DNA from: Nitrospira sp.
Lineage (GTDB): Bacteria; Nitrospirota; Nitrospiria; Nitrospirales; Nitrospiraceae
Reading direction: 5' to 3'
DNA length: 64,000 nt
Assembly: GCA_024330965.1 (NCBI GenBank)
Contig: JANDJL010000016.1
Location: 1-64,000, forward strand
The notes beneath the pieces were generated by a model, which had not been told where the DNA came from, did no database searches, and saw only the letters and a list, made by a program, of their open reading frames with translations. Within the stretch, counting starts at the first letter, position 1, and every line of letters begins with the position of its first letter. Positions 27,687-37,265 of the stretch are shown here, one piece after another. The translations under genes and the position numbers were made by a program.

Positions 27687-28646
27687 TTAGGGATGTTCTT
27701 GTCTTTCAATCACTGGCTCAATCTCTCGCTTGACATCTTCAGTAACCTTGTATCGAACATAGGTATGGTCTAACACTTCGTTCGCGTAGAGCCTCCCCGT
27801 TGGGGCCTCAATAGAGACATGGGTATGAACCGTCTCTCCTGCCCGCACGACGACCGTTTGTTCGAATCTCTGCCTTATATAGGGATGCCATGCCACGAGC
27901 CTGTACGTGCCGGGGGGGACATCGGAAATAGTGAACCGACCCGCTTCATCCGTTTTTGCATAGTACGGATTGGTGATAGCTAGGGCCCAACTTTCCATGT
28001 ACGCATGAAACCCACATTGCATCACAAAGACATTGCGCCCCTTGGTCAGGTTGATCTGTTGCTTCATTGGCTGACCAGCCATGTGTTTATGATAGAGCCC
28101 AGCATCGGTTCTGTCTTTGAAATTCCTTGGGTGCTGAGGGTTCATAGGCAATGGAACATTGAAAAGCACTCGCGCTCCCATTTGAGAAGTCTCATATGCT
28201 TGGATGTCATGCATGACAGGGTCCATGTTGACCACCGTCACCGTCTGATTGTTTCGCACTACTGTGATAAACGGGACAAAGAGACAATCGCGCGCCTCAA
28301 TGGCCACTCCATCACTCTCACCGAAGGCTTTTCCTTTTTCGATATCTTCCAGATACATCACCACATCTTGAAACTCACCATGGGGTCCCACCTCGAAAGG
28401 CTGAAGAATGCGCCACCCTTGGCCATCCGAAATTCTCCCACAATAGAATTGGTCTGGCAATGTCGTCAGATTATATCCTTTGGGTTTTGGAACGGATCCC
28501 TCTAGGGTGACCGTTCCTGTAATCGTTCCTCCATCCGAGACATAGATTTCCTGGTATCCGAATGCTTCTGACGTTATGGCAAGTATGCAGGGAAAGAGGA
28601 TCACCCATATTTTTCGTTTTGTACGAATTTGCATTTGATGTTCCAT
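27687..28646 (-). CDS. Exported cupredoxin/carboxypeptidase-regulatory-like protein 2 (methylamine-utilization-like)
   Basis: This 319-residue protein has a signal peptide (about 1-30) and shares its whole plan with the protein at 23573: EARDCLFVPFITVVRNN, VVNMDPVMHDIQAYE, MQCGFHAYMESWALA and ISDVPPGTYRLVAWHP. The conserved Met, His and Cys residues suggest a metal or redox site. It is the first gene after the multicopper oxidase on this strand, separated by a strong hairpin at 28833-28868. An N-terminal ATG (28646) and a second Met four residues in are possible starts; neither has a clear ribosome-binding site. Confidence 0.87.
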   Translation of the reverse strand: MEHQMQIRTKRKIWVILFPCILAITSEAFGYQEIYVSDGGTITGTVTLEGSVPKPKGYNLTTLPDQFYCGRISDGQGWRILQPFEVGPHGEFQDVVMYLEDIEKGKAFGESDGVAIEARDCLFVPFITVVRNNQTVTVVNMDPVMHDIQAYETSQMGARVLFNVPLPMNPQHPRNFKDRTDAGLYHKHMAGQPMKQQINLTKGRNVFVMQCGFHAYMESWALAITNPYYAKTDEAGRFTISDVPPGTYRLVAWHPYIRQRFEQTVVVRAGETVHTHVSIEAPTGRLYANEVLDHTYVRYKVTEDVKREIEPVIERQEHP

Positions 28647-28832
28647 TGGATGTTGAATGCTATTCTTCGGTGGTAGACTTTTCTCATTGAGCAGTGTCGA
28701 GAGGCAGCATTGAACACTACTTCTACCATGCTTCCATAATCAATGCCTCCATCACATTCGCATCGAGTGACACTTCTCTACCTTCATTTACCGTTAGACC
28801 CCATCCACATTCGTCTAACATCTTGAAAGACC

Positions 28833-28868
28833 AGTGGGGGACCTCTATTTTTATAGAGGTCCCCCACT
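28833..28868. terminator. Strong 16-bp hairpin after the multicopper oxidase gene
   Basis: AGTGGGGGACCTCTAT, a TTTT loop and its exact complement form a perfect 16-bp stem 35 bases past the oxidase stop codon. There is no long T tract on either strand, so it may be a Rho-independent terminator of reduced efficiency or an RNA stabiliser that sets different levels for the oxidase and the downstream genes. Confidence 0.6.
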
Positions 28869-28902
28869 CATTTTGACCACTGACGATCGATTCTGACGGC
28901 GG

Positions 28903-31900
28903 CTACTTCAGAGCCGTTGGTACCACATGCGGTATTTCCTCTTCCGCTGCCCGCTTAACCCCAGGAGCGGTCACTCCAAGCGGGAGGATCCTTGGATCAC
29001 CAGCTGGAAGAACTCGCATGTACCCCCACTGCCCAGACTGAGTATAAGGTAGCCGCTGATTGGACCATACAAAATTCGCTGCTTGTCGGTATGGCCCACC
29101 TGCTCCTCCCTTTATGAACACATCAAGCGTTTCCGATCCAGCATACTCCACTACGCTAATCATATCAGCTCCCGGCATGTAGGGTTCAATCGGCCACTCG
29201 TGACCTTCAATCCCAAACATACCATTCTGCTCACTATTTGCCCCTATGACGTGGATCCGAACAGGATCACCCGCATGGGCCTCAATTAATGGCGTCACGG
29301 GATCTTCCGGTTTATCAACCACGCAAGGCTGGAATATCCTCCCAAGCGTACAGCCTTGATCTTCTCGGAACTTGTACGGCTCAGCACGATAGTTGACTGC
29401 TGTCAACCCAGCCACATTTTGCACATAGGGCATAAAGGATGTCCCGATGATGTTATCCTCATCTTGGAAGAAAAGAGCAAAATCTCGGTAATTCTGCTTC
29501 CCGGCGTTCTCCGGCAAGCTGGTATCAACGATCACGTCCGCTCTCCAAGAATTTTTCAACGAAATATCTTCACCCGTGACAGGATCACGATATTGCGAGC
29601 CAGGTGGCCCAACAATGATCGCCCCGTAGAGTCCATTCCTTGGATTCACGACAATATTACCACCATCCCAAACAAGAGACGTTGTCTCCTTGTTCAACGG
29701 ATGAGCATAATAAGTATAAGTACGGCTCTCTCCTGGACCAATTGTCTGATCACCAGGATTGTTCCCAACATTCAACCCCATACTGTCTCTTGGATCAAAC
29801 GCTAATCCAGGCGCAAAGAACGACGCCCGGCTTGCCTTCATTTTGTTCTTGAGGTGAACTTTGATACAGTCACCGACATTCACACGAAGCGTCAGCGGAT
29901 GCGGCATGATATCGGAGGCCACCTTTGTCACTTCGTCTTCAAGTGCAAAGATTTTACCCTCCGGCATTGTCATCTCAATTTTTCGCTCAAAGTCCACTTC
30001 TATGGTGTCCGGGGCCTTCGGATGCAGCCTCATCGGCCGATCTATGGCAACCACGTTGAATGACTTCACCGGTGCATCAGCCGGACAGACAGAACTCGGT
30101 GTTGGTGGAATCCCAAGCGGATTCGTCCCTTTCGGGAGCGGCATCAGATCCGGCACGAGCTTGTCGAGGACACGGACAATACCCCACCCACCCTCGGCAA
30201 AATGGGAACTCCGGCCATTGAAATGGATATAGTCACCCGGCATTCTCTGAAATCCGCCCGCTGTCGTTACAAGATCATATCTCTCAGCAATTCCCACGTG
30301 GATTGAATATTTTCTATTCGCATCGGACGCATAACGTTCGGTTAAAAACGTATGCCCCGCGATAGTCCATACGTGGGACTCATTCATCAGTTGATGCAAC
30401 AACCGGAACACGATGGTATCCCCCACATAGGCACGAAGCAAAGGCGTATCGGGATCACCATGAATCTTGCTGTTAAAGAGCTGCGAGGTATCGGGATTGT
30501 TTGCCAGGCGTTGCGCAAATGGCTCCGCTCTGAAGTTAAATCCGCTCCCCGTTGTATGTGTACCTCCATTAATGTATGGGTTTGGCGCTTTCAGAATTTT
30601 TTCTGGCATTTGGAATGACACTGTCTTTCCCGCCTCCAGAGCTACTTCAATCGGTTGACCCGGAGGATTTCCCGCTTCAATCACATTGACAGTGTGTGGA
30701 ACCGTATCGTGAATCGAAACCATGAGTTCGCGGAAGCTTCCGCTCACCCCGGCCCCGATAGGCTCGTTCGTATGGATGTCCGCAATGGGACCGCTCCAGA
30801 CAAGCTTACCGTTCTTGGGATCGTGATACGTTGATCCCACCGGCTCCACAATCGTGACACCAAACCCTCCGTGGGGCCAGGTGGTTGCCCCAAACGCATG
30901 GTCATGCCAGAACACCGTTCCCACATCAGCATCAACCCACCAGCGGTACCGCACAAACTCCGGAGACACAAGATCATTTGGTGGATGGTTATACTTCAAC
31001 GGCTTATAGAAGGTGATCCGATCGCCCTTGATTTCTTTGATACGAGCAACCTCTGAGCAACTCTTATCACGTGGAAGTGAGGCAGTAGGATCGTTCCCCT
31101 TCTCCAAACAGTCCATCCCGACCATTACTTCTGTATTCTCATGGAACTTCGTCGCACCGGGCGCCATTTGAATCTTGATGGAAGTAGCACCCGCCTTGGC
31201 CCCTCCGATGATTTTGGCGACCATAGGAGCCGGCAACCCATGCTTGGTTTGCTTACCCCACATGGTGAAGGGCCTCATCGACATCTCATACTCAAATCCA
31301 GAGATGACGCCATCTGAGTTACCAGTATCAAATTGGAAGAAATGCGGATGAATATTGACTTTTGATGACTGGAAGTTCGTGTAATCGTCATCGTCCCATT
31401 CACTGGTCAATACCAAGTCTACACAGTCGTAGACGTTGGCCCTGATGACAGCGGGATACTTCAAGTCATCGTTCGCACGTATCAACCGCTCTTCCTCATG
31501 CAGCACATAGATTAACCCATCCTTGTCGACAATAGGCGGTTCATTGCCCTGCTGTTTTGCCAATGTGATGGGCAGTCGAATGAAGTGAATGTTGTAAAAT
31601 TTTTGATTGGCATTCTCAGGGCACAGACTCCAGCGACCATTTTCACCGGGCTTGGCCGGCTCTGATGTCCGCTCGCCGTTTTCATCCTGATGAATCGGCT
31701 CTAACCATGGTGCACCGCTATGGTTGGCAGAAAACGGCACACGCTTGCCAAAGTGCGGCTTGAACAACGGCCATGCGATCTTCCCCGTGACCGGATCAAA
31801 CAGGATGGGAGGCCGAGTCGAGTCATCCCACTTTTCAGCCCACTGATACTTGGGGTTCGGAGCTGTGCTCTCTCGCTCGCCAAAGGCAACATTCCCTCTC

Positions 31901-33846
31901 CATTTCCAATCCCAGACTGTCGCATCATAGGCAAGAATCTGCTCTCTCTCATCATCTGTATGGCCAGGCCGACCTTGAGCCGGCAAGAACATTTCTACCC
32001 AATCCTTGATGTTCACAACTACCGGATCAGCTTTCCAATTGGTTTTTTGATTCCGATCGACGATCTTGAATTTCTTGCCAAACCAATCAACCGTTGTTCC
32101 AATCAGCTTGTCGGATGTCACTCCAAGCTTCATCCGACCCTTTCGATCAGGGAGTTCCCGCAGATCAGGCATCGTATCAGTATGGCCTTCCCCAACCTGC
32201 AGTGTATTGTAAAACCGACCATAGCCCCACATCCCTGCCACATAATGATGGGCGACGTGGCAGTGATAGAGGAACTCGCCGGCTAAATGCTGGCACCCAC
32301 CACCTCCACACTCCGGCTCCAGATCCAGCGCCTCCGATGGGCCAATAACTTCGACATCCACACGGTCCGATTTGGTTCGAACCACTGGATATTTGACCGG
32401 ACCATCCTGACCTGCCGCCCAGAGGTTGTTCGGCTCTGTACCGGGACTCCGCTGCCACCGAATCGACCCACTATGTGGATGATGCGAGTGAAACACTTCA
32501 GACCCTCCATGCACCACCCGCCACTTGACAGGGTCGCCTAAATACCCACGGGCGATCGTAGTTGGCGTGTCACCGAACGTGTAGGCACTGTAGCCCATTG
32601 ACTCGTCTTCGAAGCCGAAATACTCATGCTGCAGATGCATTTGATCAATGCCAAATGGCTCGCTCCGGTAGTTGAGGGCCCTCCCTCCCGGGCGGTACGC
32701 ATCAGTCAACGGATCCCGCTGAGGGAGGAAGTCTCCCTTTTTATTCAAGGGCCGAAACGCTTCATCTCCGATCTCATGATAGAAAAGGACATACTCGCGA
32801 AAGTCCGGCCCCGTACCATTCTGGATATTGACCTGCCATCCGCTCTTCACCTCTCTCTCCGGCCCGGTTCCCAGCGAATCCAGATAACGAGAACCTCTCG
32901 GCTCCACCACAAAAGCACCAAAGAGGCCGAGCACTGTCAATTCCCTGTCATGGCTATAAGAATGAAACTGCCGCACCCCCTCTTGCATGGACGGGTGGAT
33001 ATACCATTCAAAGTCCTGAGACTTGCCAGGAGGAACAATGGAGTCCGGATTCGTCGTGGTCGCCGGCTTTCCAGTGGCACTCACAACCATGCTTGATGCC
33101 TGGATAAAGAGACTGCCATCCTCACCTTCCATCTGATTACGAAGAGTAATTTTGACACAGTCTCCCTGATTGGCTCGGAGCACAAGCGGTTGAATGACAT
33201 CACCCTGCAACCCCGTGCTGACAGCACCAGGATCAAAGCCTTCCTTTTCTCGCGCCTCCCTGTTCCGCTGCTCCTCAGCGCGAGCCTTCTCAATATCTTC
33301 GGTGTTGATGTACATGTACCCTGGATAGTAATCCAGCCACCGGTTCAACGTGATTTCGATGTTGATCATCGAAATATCATACTTTCGCACCGGAGCATTG
33401 GCAGGACACCGCCCACCCGTGCTCAGAACCGGCTCGCCCTTCCCCCTATCACTCATCAGCAGAAAGCTACTTCCATCCTGCCCCATATACTGATGCATCA
33501 TCGACATGTTATTGAACATGCCTGAAGTTGGGTGGGCGACAGCATCCTGCCCCGCCTGCTGCGCGAGCTTCTCCATCAATCGATGATGCTGTTGTTCCGT
33601 TCTTTGTGCGTGCTCGGCCCGCCCTTCGATGGCATTTTCAACAATGGTCTGCCCTTTCAATTGCTGAGTCCACGCCGGCATGGATACCGGGGTAGCCAGA
33701 CTCGTATGCTGATGCTCCGACTGTTCCGCACTCGACCATCCAGGCCCTCCCACCACCAAACCGCCACTTAACACAAGAAACCCAAGAGCCCGCGAGGCCC
33801 TTACCAACCAGCCAGCTTCACCGAGTGCATAGCGCAAAACTCTCAT
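28903..33846 (-). CDS. Giant multi-domain multicopper oxidase, MofA-like
   Basis: This 1647-residue exported protein has a signal peptide (about 1-42) and several cupredoxin domains. Copper motifs occur in a permuted order. A type-3/type-2 set HSHHPH (453-458) and the type-1 set HCHVAHHYVAGMWG (528-541, with Cys529, His534 and Met539) come first; HPH (833-835) and WHDH (980-983) come later. The C-terminal third has degenerate copies such as HFNGRSSHFAEGGWG. Size and motif order resemble MofA of Leptothrix, a putative Mn(II) oxidase, recalled from general knowledge. The ATG has GGAGGGAGG nine bases upstream. Substrate could be Mn(II), Cu(I) or Fe(II). It should act in the periplasm or on the outer surface. 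Confidence 0.88.
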   Translation of the reverse strand: MRVLRYALGEAGWLVRASRALGFLVLSGGLVVGGPGWSSAEQSEHQHTSLATPVSMPAWTQQLKGQTIVENAIEGRAEHAQRTEQQHHRLMEKLAQQAGQDAVAHPTSGMFNNMSMMHQYMGQDGSSFLLMSDRGKGEPVLSTGGRCPANAPVRKYDISMINIEITLNRWLDYYPGYMYINTEDIEKARAEEQRNREAREKEGFDPGAVSTGLQGDVIQPLVLRANQGDCVKITLRNQMEGEDGSLFIQASSMVVSATGKPATTTNPDSIVPPGKSQDFEWYIHPSMQEGVRQFHSYSHDRELTVLGLFGAFVVEPRGSRYLDSLGTGPEREVKSGWQVNIQNGTGPDFREYVLFYHEIGDEAFRPLNKKGDFLPQRDPLTDAYRPGGRALNYRSEPFGIDQMHLQHEYFGFEDESMGYSAYTFGDTPTTIARGYLGDPVKWRVVHGGSEVFHSHHPHSGSIRWQRSPGTEPNNLWAAGQDGPVKYPVVRTKSDRVDVEVIGPSEALDLEPECGGGGCQHLAGEFLYHCHVAHHYVAGMWGYGRFYNTLQVGEGHTDTMPDLRELPDRKGRMKLGVTSDKLIGTTVDWFGKKFKIVDRNQKTNWKADPVVVNIKDWVEMFLPAQGRPGHTDDEREQILAYDATVWDWKWRGNVAFGERESTAPNPKYQWAEKWDDSTRPPILFDPVTGKIAWPLFKPHFGKRVPFSANHSGAPWLEPIHQDENGERTSEPAKPGENGRWSLCPENANQKFYNIHFIRLPITLAKQQGNEPPIVDKDGLIYVLHEEERLIRANDDLKYPAVIRANVYDCVDLVLTSEWDDDDYTNFQSSKVNIHPHFFQFDTGNSDGVISGFEYEMSMRPFTMWGKQTKHGLPAPMVAKIIGGAKAGATSIKIQMAPGATKFHENTEVMVGMDCLEKGNDPTASLPRDKSCSEVARIKEIKGDRITFYKPLKYNHPPNDLVSPEFVRYRWWVDADVGTVFWHDHAFGATTWPHGGFGVTIVEPVGSTYHDPKNGKLVWSGPIADIHTNEPIGAGVSGSFRELMVSIHDTVPHTVNVIEAGNPPGQPIEVALEAGKTVSFQMPEKILKAPNPYINGGTHTTGSGFNFRAEPFAQRLANNPDTSQLFNSKIHGDPDTPLLRAYVGDTIVFRLLHQLMNESHVWTIAGHTFLTERYASDANRKYSIHVGIAERYDLVTTAGGFQRMPGDYIHFNGRSSHFAEGGWGIVRVLDKLVPDLMPLPKGTNPLGIPPTPSSVCPADAPVKSFNVVAIDRPMRLHPKAPDTIEVDFERKIEMTMPEGKIFALEDEVTKVASDIMPHPLTLRVNVGDCIKVHLKNKMKASRASFFAPGLAFDPRDSMGLNVGNNPGDQTIGPGESRTYTYYAHPLNKETTSLVWDGGNIVVNPRNGLYGAIIVGPPGSQYRDPVTGEDISLKNSWRADVIVDTSLPENAGKQNYRDFALFFQDEDNIIGTSFMPYVQNVAGLTAVNYRAEPYKFREDQGCTLGRIFQPCVVDKPEDPVTPLIEAHAGDPVRIHVIGANSEQNGMFGIEGHEWPIEPYMPGADMISVVEYAGSETLDVFIKGGAGGPYRQAANFVWSNQRLPYTQSGQWGYMRVLPAGDPRILPLGVTAPGVKRAAEEEIPHVVPTALK

Positions 33847-34849
33847 AAATGTGGCCTCCCTCCACTTTGCCTGTCATTTAGGCCAGACAACGTGTCGCTT
33901 GTGTGAACATATCTTTACATTTCGCCATAGCCGACACAGCAACCCCCTCTACGCGTGAGCGGCAGTCTCAGACTTGGCAACTCTGACTACCCGCAGTTGA
34001 ACTCCCAACTGGTTTCAACAGTGTTCCACACTTTCAACGACCCCGTTTCTTTAGTTTCCTTCTTCTTTTTTCCCGCCCCTCTCGTTTGCCACTCTTCTCG
34101 ATCTTTTTTGTTTATTGTTTATTCTTCTCACATGGAATTAGGCACATTGTTCATTTTTGCTTAGTGAGCTCAAAAAAATCAAGTTCAAAAATCACGCCCC
34201 GGTCCCTACTCACCCTCCCCTCCTCAGCACCGCTTACTTGGGGGGTTATTGCTTCTGATCTGATTTGTTTGACGAGCATCCCCCGGCCTCCGAAGCTCCG
34301 GCCTCTTGATCGAAATTAAGCACCTCAATACTCGGAAGGAGCTGGTGAAGGGTCCTTCTTACGAAGGAAAGGGTCATTCGGAGGCCGGTCCAAAATCACC
34401 CAAACCTTCACCAGCGACCACACATTGCAGCAACGGCCGTGCCCAACAGATTATTCCTTGGGACAATAGATGCAATCCGCTGAAAACACAGCGAACTGGC
34501 GACAGGGGCTGCTCGTTTAACTCAAAAATAGGAAACTCATTTCGCCAGTCCCAGGAATCCACAGGGTTGGACAGAAGTCGCCCCGCACCTTCATAGCCTT
34601 GAAATTTCCACTTGTTGGACTGTCCATCCTACTAGACACTCCAAACGCTCATAATGAGGCAATTCGTCGCATCCTTCTCCTCTTTTCTCCTCTGAAGATA
34701 GATGGCAAAGGGAGAGATGAAAATGCTGACGGCCCGGCAAAACCAGGGGAGATTCCAATGAAGAGGGCACTCCCCTTTGTCCGGGACTCTCGCTGGGGAT
34801 GCCAACTGTCGGAGACAAGAGGAGGACACCGGGCCGACAGACCCGGCAC
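33847..34849. other. 1-kb intergenic region upstream of the multicopper oxidase
   Basis: It holds the oxidase ribosome-binding site (about 33852-33862) and a pyrimidine-rich stretch (34045-34140; purine-rich in the oxidase leader). A short hairpin TCCTTC-TTAC-GAAGGA lies at 34353-34368. No frame on either strand looks like a real protein. Regulatory sites for the oxidase are likely here but none can be named. Confidence 0.5.
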
Positions 34850-35344
34850 TCAGCAACGCAGGTTGGGGCACCACGCGACTTCGGACCGTTGCGCTAATTC
34901 GGCAAGGGAGATCGTGTTTGCTCTTGTCGGGCGATCACCTTGATCACCTAGGAGGGCACAGCACGTCGTACACACAATCCAACAGCGGGGAAGACAGGTG
35001 TGATCTGGACAGAACCCGCTACGTCTAGAATCTTCCAGAAACCGCCGACACTCACCTCCCCCCGTTCGGAGGCTCTGCCAGTAACAGAGGAGAGCCGTAT
35101 AAAAGTTGGGCACGTTCTCGATCGGCTTTCCATCGAGCACAATCCGGACTCCGCTGAAATCATCGACCTCCGACAGCAACCCAGCAACGGCCTCGACCGA
35201 CTGTGGAAAGTCGTTAAACATCGCAACATACAACGTTCCCTCTTCGTCAGCCTCCACCGAGCAGGCCGCCGCAGTTCTGAGCCACCGCAACAGAGCGGGA
35301 ACATTGCTCGTCCGGGATTCGGAAATCGCGACGGACAGATGCAT
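34850..35344 (-). CDS. Hypothetical protein
   Basis: This 164-residue frame starts at an ATG with GAGGGAGG just upstream and lies 15 bases after the 2OG oxygenase stop, so it is probably cotranscribed with it. The first about 95 residues look like a soluble alpha/beta domain (e.g. GTLYVAMFNDFPQSVEAVAG and DFSGVRIVLDGKPIENVP). The last 70 residues are Cys-rich (eight or more Cys) and less protein-like. I recognise no family. Confidence 0.55.
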   Translation of the reverse strand: MHLSVAISESRTSNVPALLRWLRTAAACSVEADEEGTLYVAMFNDFPQSVEAVAGLLSEVDDFSGVRIVLDGKPIENVPNFYTALLCYWQSLRTGGGECRRFLEDSRRSGFCPDHTCLPRCWIVCTTCCALLGDQGDRPTRANTISLAELAQRSEVAWCPNLRC

Positions 35345-35359
35345 CGCCTCCCTCGACGC

Positions 35360-36106
35360 TCATCTCGATCGTGATCGAGTCACAAACACAGCGGGGCCGA
35401 AATAGGCAAAGGCGTCTTTGAGGTTTGAAAACAATTGGTTCAAGGGCCCCATCCGCTGATCAGTGACGTACTGAAGCGTCAAAATAATCCGCCGCTCATG
35501 AGGCCCCAGTGGTGTGACGGCATGCCAGAGTTTATCGCCATTGAACACCACCATGGTTCCTGGTTCCATCGCAATGCGCGTTTCACTGATCTCCACAGGA
35601 CTGGAGCCCGTTCGCACACGAGCAACCAAGCGACACTGTTCAGACTCTTCCACCATCCCCACCAAAACCGTATAGCGGGCGCCCTGGTAGTAAGACCTGT
35701 CATAGTGAAAGCCGATGTGGTCACCGGGCTTCGTGTAATAGTACAAGGCGCAGGAATGGGGATCACGTTCCGGACACAGATGAAGTGCGGTACCAATAAC
35801 CTGGCTCAAAAACGAGCGGAGCCCCTCTGACCGATACAGCGCCAGGAGACTGGGGGCTTTTTCCTTAATGCTGTAAAAACTGACACTTCCTCCTTGTTTA
35901 TGACCCGGCACATAGTTGCGGTGGACGTCGCCGTCAAGTTGCTCCATGTCATGCAAACACCGATCGATCACTGCCGGCGGGAGAAACCGCTCCAGCAGGA
36001 CAAACTCATTCTGTTCCCAATAGGTTCGATGGATCCATGACACATCCACCGACTCGATCGCACGAACGAGATGTCCTTCGACGTCCAACATTGCTTTCGT
36101 CTTCAT
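35360..36106 (-). CDS. 2-oxoglutarate/Fe(II)-dependent dioxygenase
   Basis: This 248-residue cytoplasmic protein carries the jelly-roll iron motif: His134 and Asp136 in HIGFHYDRS, His195 in KLWHAVTPL, and an Arg (205-206, HERRIILTL) for 2-oxoglutarate. The segment LYYYTKPGDHIGFHYD is close to that of small 2OG oxygenases that hydroxylate proteins or peptides. AAGG lies eight bases before the ATG. Its substrate is unknown. It could modify a neighbouring exported protein before export, but position is the only argument. Confidence 0.82.
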   Translation of the reverse strand: MKTKAMLDVEGHLVRAIESVDVSWIHRTYWEQNEFVLLERFLPPAVIDRCLHDMEQLDGDVHRNYVPGHKQGGSVSFYSIKEKAPSLLALYRSEGLRSFLSQVIGTALHLCPERDPHSCALYYYTKPGDHIGFHYDRSYYQGARYTVLVGMVEESEQCRLVARVRTGSSPVEISETRIAMEPGTMVVFNGDKLWHAVTPLGPHERRIILTLQYVTDQRMGPLNQLFSNLKDAFAYFGPAVFVTRSRSR

Positions 36107-36557
36107 ATATCACCCTTCTCAGCACCGCCCCCGACCCTATGGACCAGTTATGAACCCGTTGAAACTTCCTTCACTCGGAGGGGAGAGATCCCCTTTCCTT
36201 CAGACAGATATCCGCAGATATTCGGCCCCTCACATAGGGCGAGCAATACCTTGTCTCATTTAGACTTTTCTTTGCACACTTTCTCCACGCCAGAGACCAA
36301 AGCCACGCTTCCCATTTTTCATCCAATCTATGCTCGATCAATTGTTTTCCCCAGGCAGTTACGAGCATCTGCTCTCGGCCTCTGGCTCCTATGGAGCACA
36401 GACCGAGTCCACAGAGCCTTTCCTCAGCGAGCCTACCGATGCCCATCCATTTTGCATCCTGCTTTCATCGCACCCACGACAGGAATGATCCCCCCTCCCC
36501 CTTTCACTGCTTCAACTGTACGTCTGTACGTCCAGCGAACTGGCTCTTCTCTCGCAA
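36107..36557. other. Intergenic, no gene recognised
   Basis: This carries the oxygenase leader. A minus-strand frame at 36171-36446 reads as a helical peptide but has no start signal or known relatives. Nothing else is supported. Confidence 0.4.
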
Positions 36558-37265
36558 CTAGAACGTGATGCCTAGGTACGGGCCGACCTGCATGAAATTG
36601 TTCGTGACACTGTTGGTCATGTTCGCTGCGAGGTGGTATCGCGCTTCCAACCCAATCCGAAAGGCTTTCCACACGTTGTAGTCCACTCCCGCGCCGAATT
36701 GAACTCCCACATCAAGATATTGCGCCCCGTTCGAGGGGGGGCTAAAGACAAGGATGTCCAACCCTCCTGGAATGATCCAGGGACTGAGACGGCTACTCTG
36801 CATAAAGCGAATCTTCGGCGCGACTGAGACCGTGACCATCGTCAACTCCTGAAGAGCCGGAGTCGCATGAACGGCCCCTAGACCGCCTCCTGTGAGACCG
36901 AGGTTGCTCGTGCTGAGGACTTCTTTCGAGGCAATTCGATTAAACTGTAAGCCAATTTCCCCCACGACCGCTGTGTCAGCGATCATCCCCCAGACGTCCG
37001 GAGAGAGCAGGTGATCCAGCCAGGCTCCGACATACCAGCCATGTCGGCTGTCGTTCAAACCACCAGCCCCGTGCACATCGGTAAACAGTTCATTGCCCCG
37101 ACCACTATCCAAATGAACATAGCCCCCTCGAAACGCCACCATGTTCCCAGAGCCACTCGACTCGCCAGCCCAAGTCACCTCGACGGCACCCATGGCGAAC
37201 ATGGCTACGGCCAAAACTGTGATGGCCCCTCCCGTAAGCCTCTCCCTCCTTTTGCAGACCTGCAT
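36558..37265 (-). CDS. Outer-membrane beta-barrel protein
   Basis: This 235-residue protein has a signal peptide (about 1-33, ending VTWA) and alternating hydrophobic and polar beta strands with aromatic girdles: GWYVGAWLDHLL, LDVGVQFGAGVDYNVW and FRIGLEARYHLA. It ends in Phe (YLGITF), the usual signal for the BAM complex. It should form a small 8- to 10-strand barrel. GGGAGGAG is seven bases upstream of the ATG. Function is unknown; it may belong to the envelope module to its right or stand alone. Confidence 0.8.
   Translation of the reverse strand: MQVCKRRERLTGGAITVLAVAMFAMGAVEVTWAGESSGSGNMVAFRGGYVHLDSGRGNELFTDVHGAGGLNDSRHGWYVGAWLDHLLSPDVWGMIADTAVVGEIGLQFNRIASKEVLSTSNLGLTGGGLGAVHATPALQELTMVTVSVAPKIRFMQSSRLSPWIIPGGLDILVFSPPSNGAQYLDVGVQFGAGVDYNVWKAFRIGLEARYHLAANMTNSVTNNFMQVGPYLGITF

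Noticed and set aside
34599-34943. Plus-strand frame of 114 residues in the oxidase upstream region
   Set aside because: It overlaps the end of the hypothetical gene at 34850 and has no protein-like pattern or ribosome-binding site.
36171-36446. Minus-strand frame of 91 residues
   Set aside because: It looks partly protein-like but has no start signal, no relatives I know and no place in an operon.
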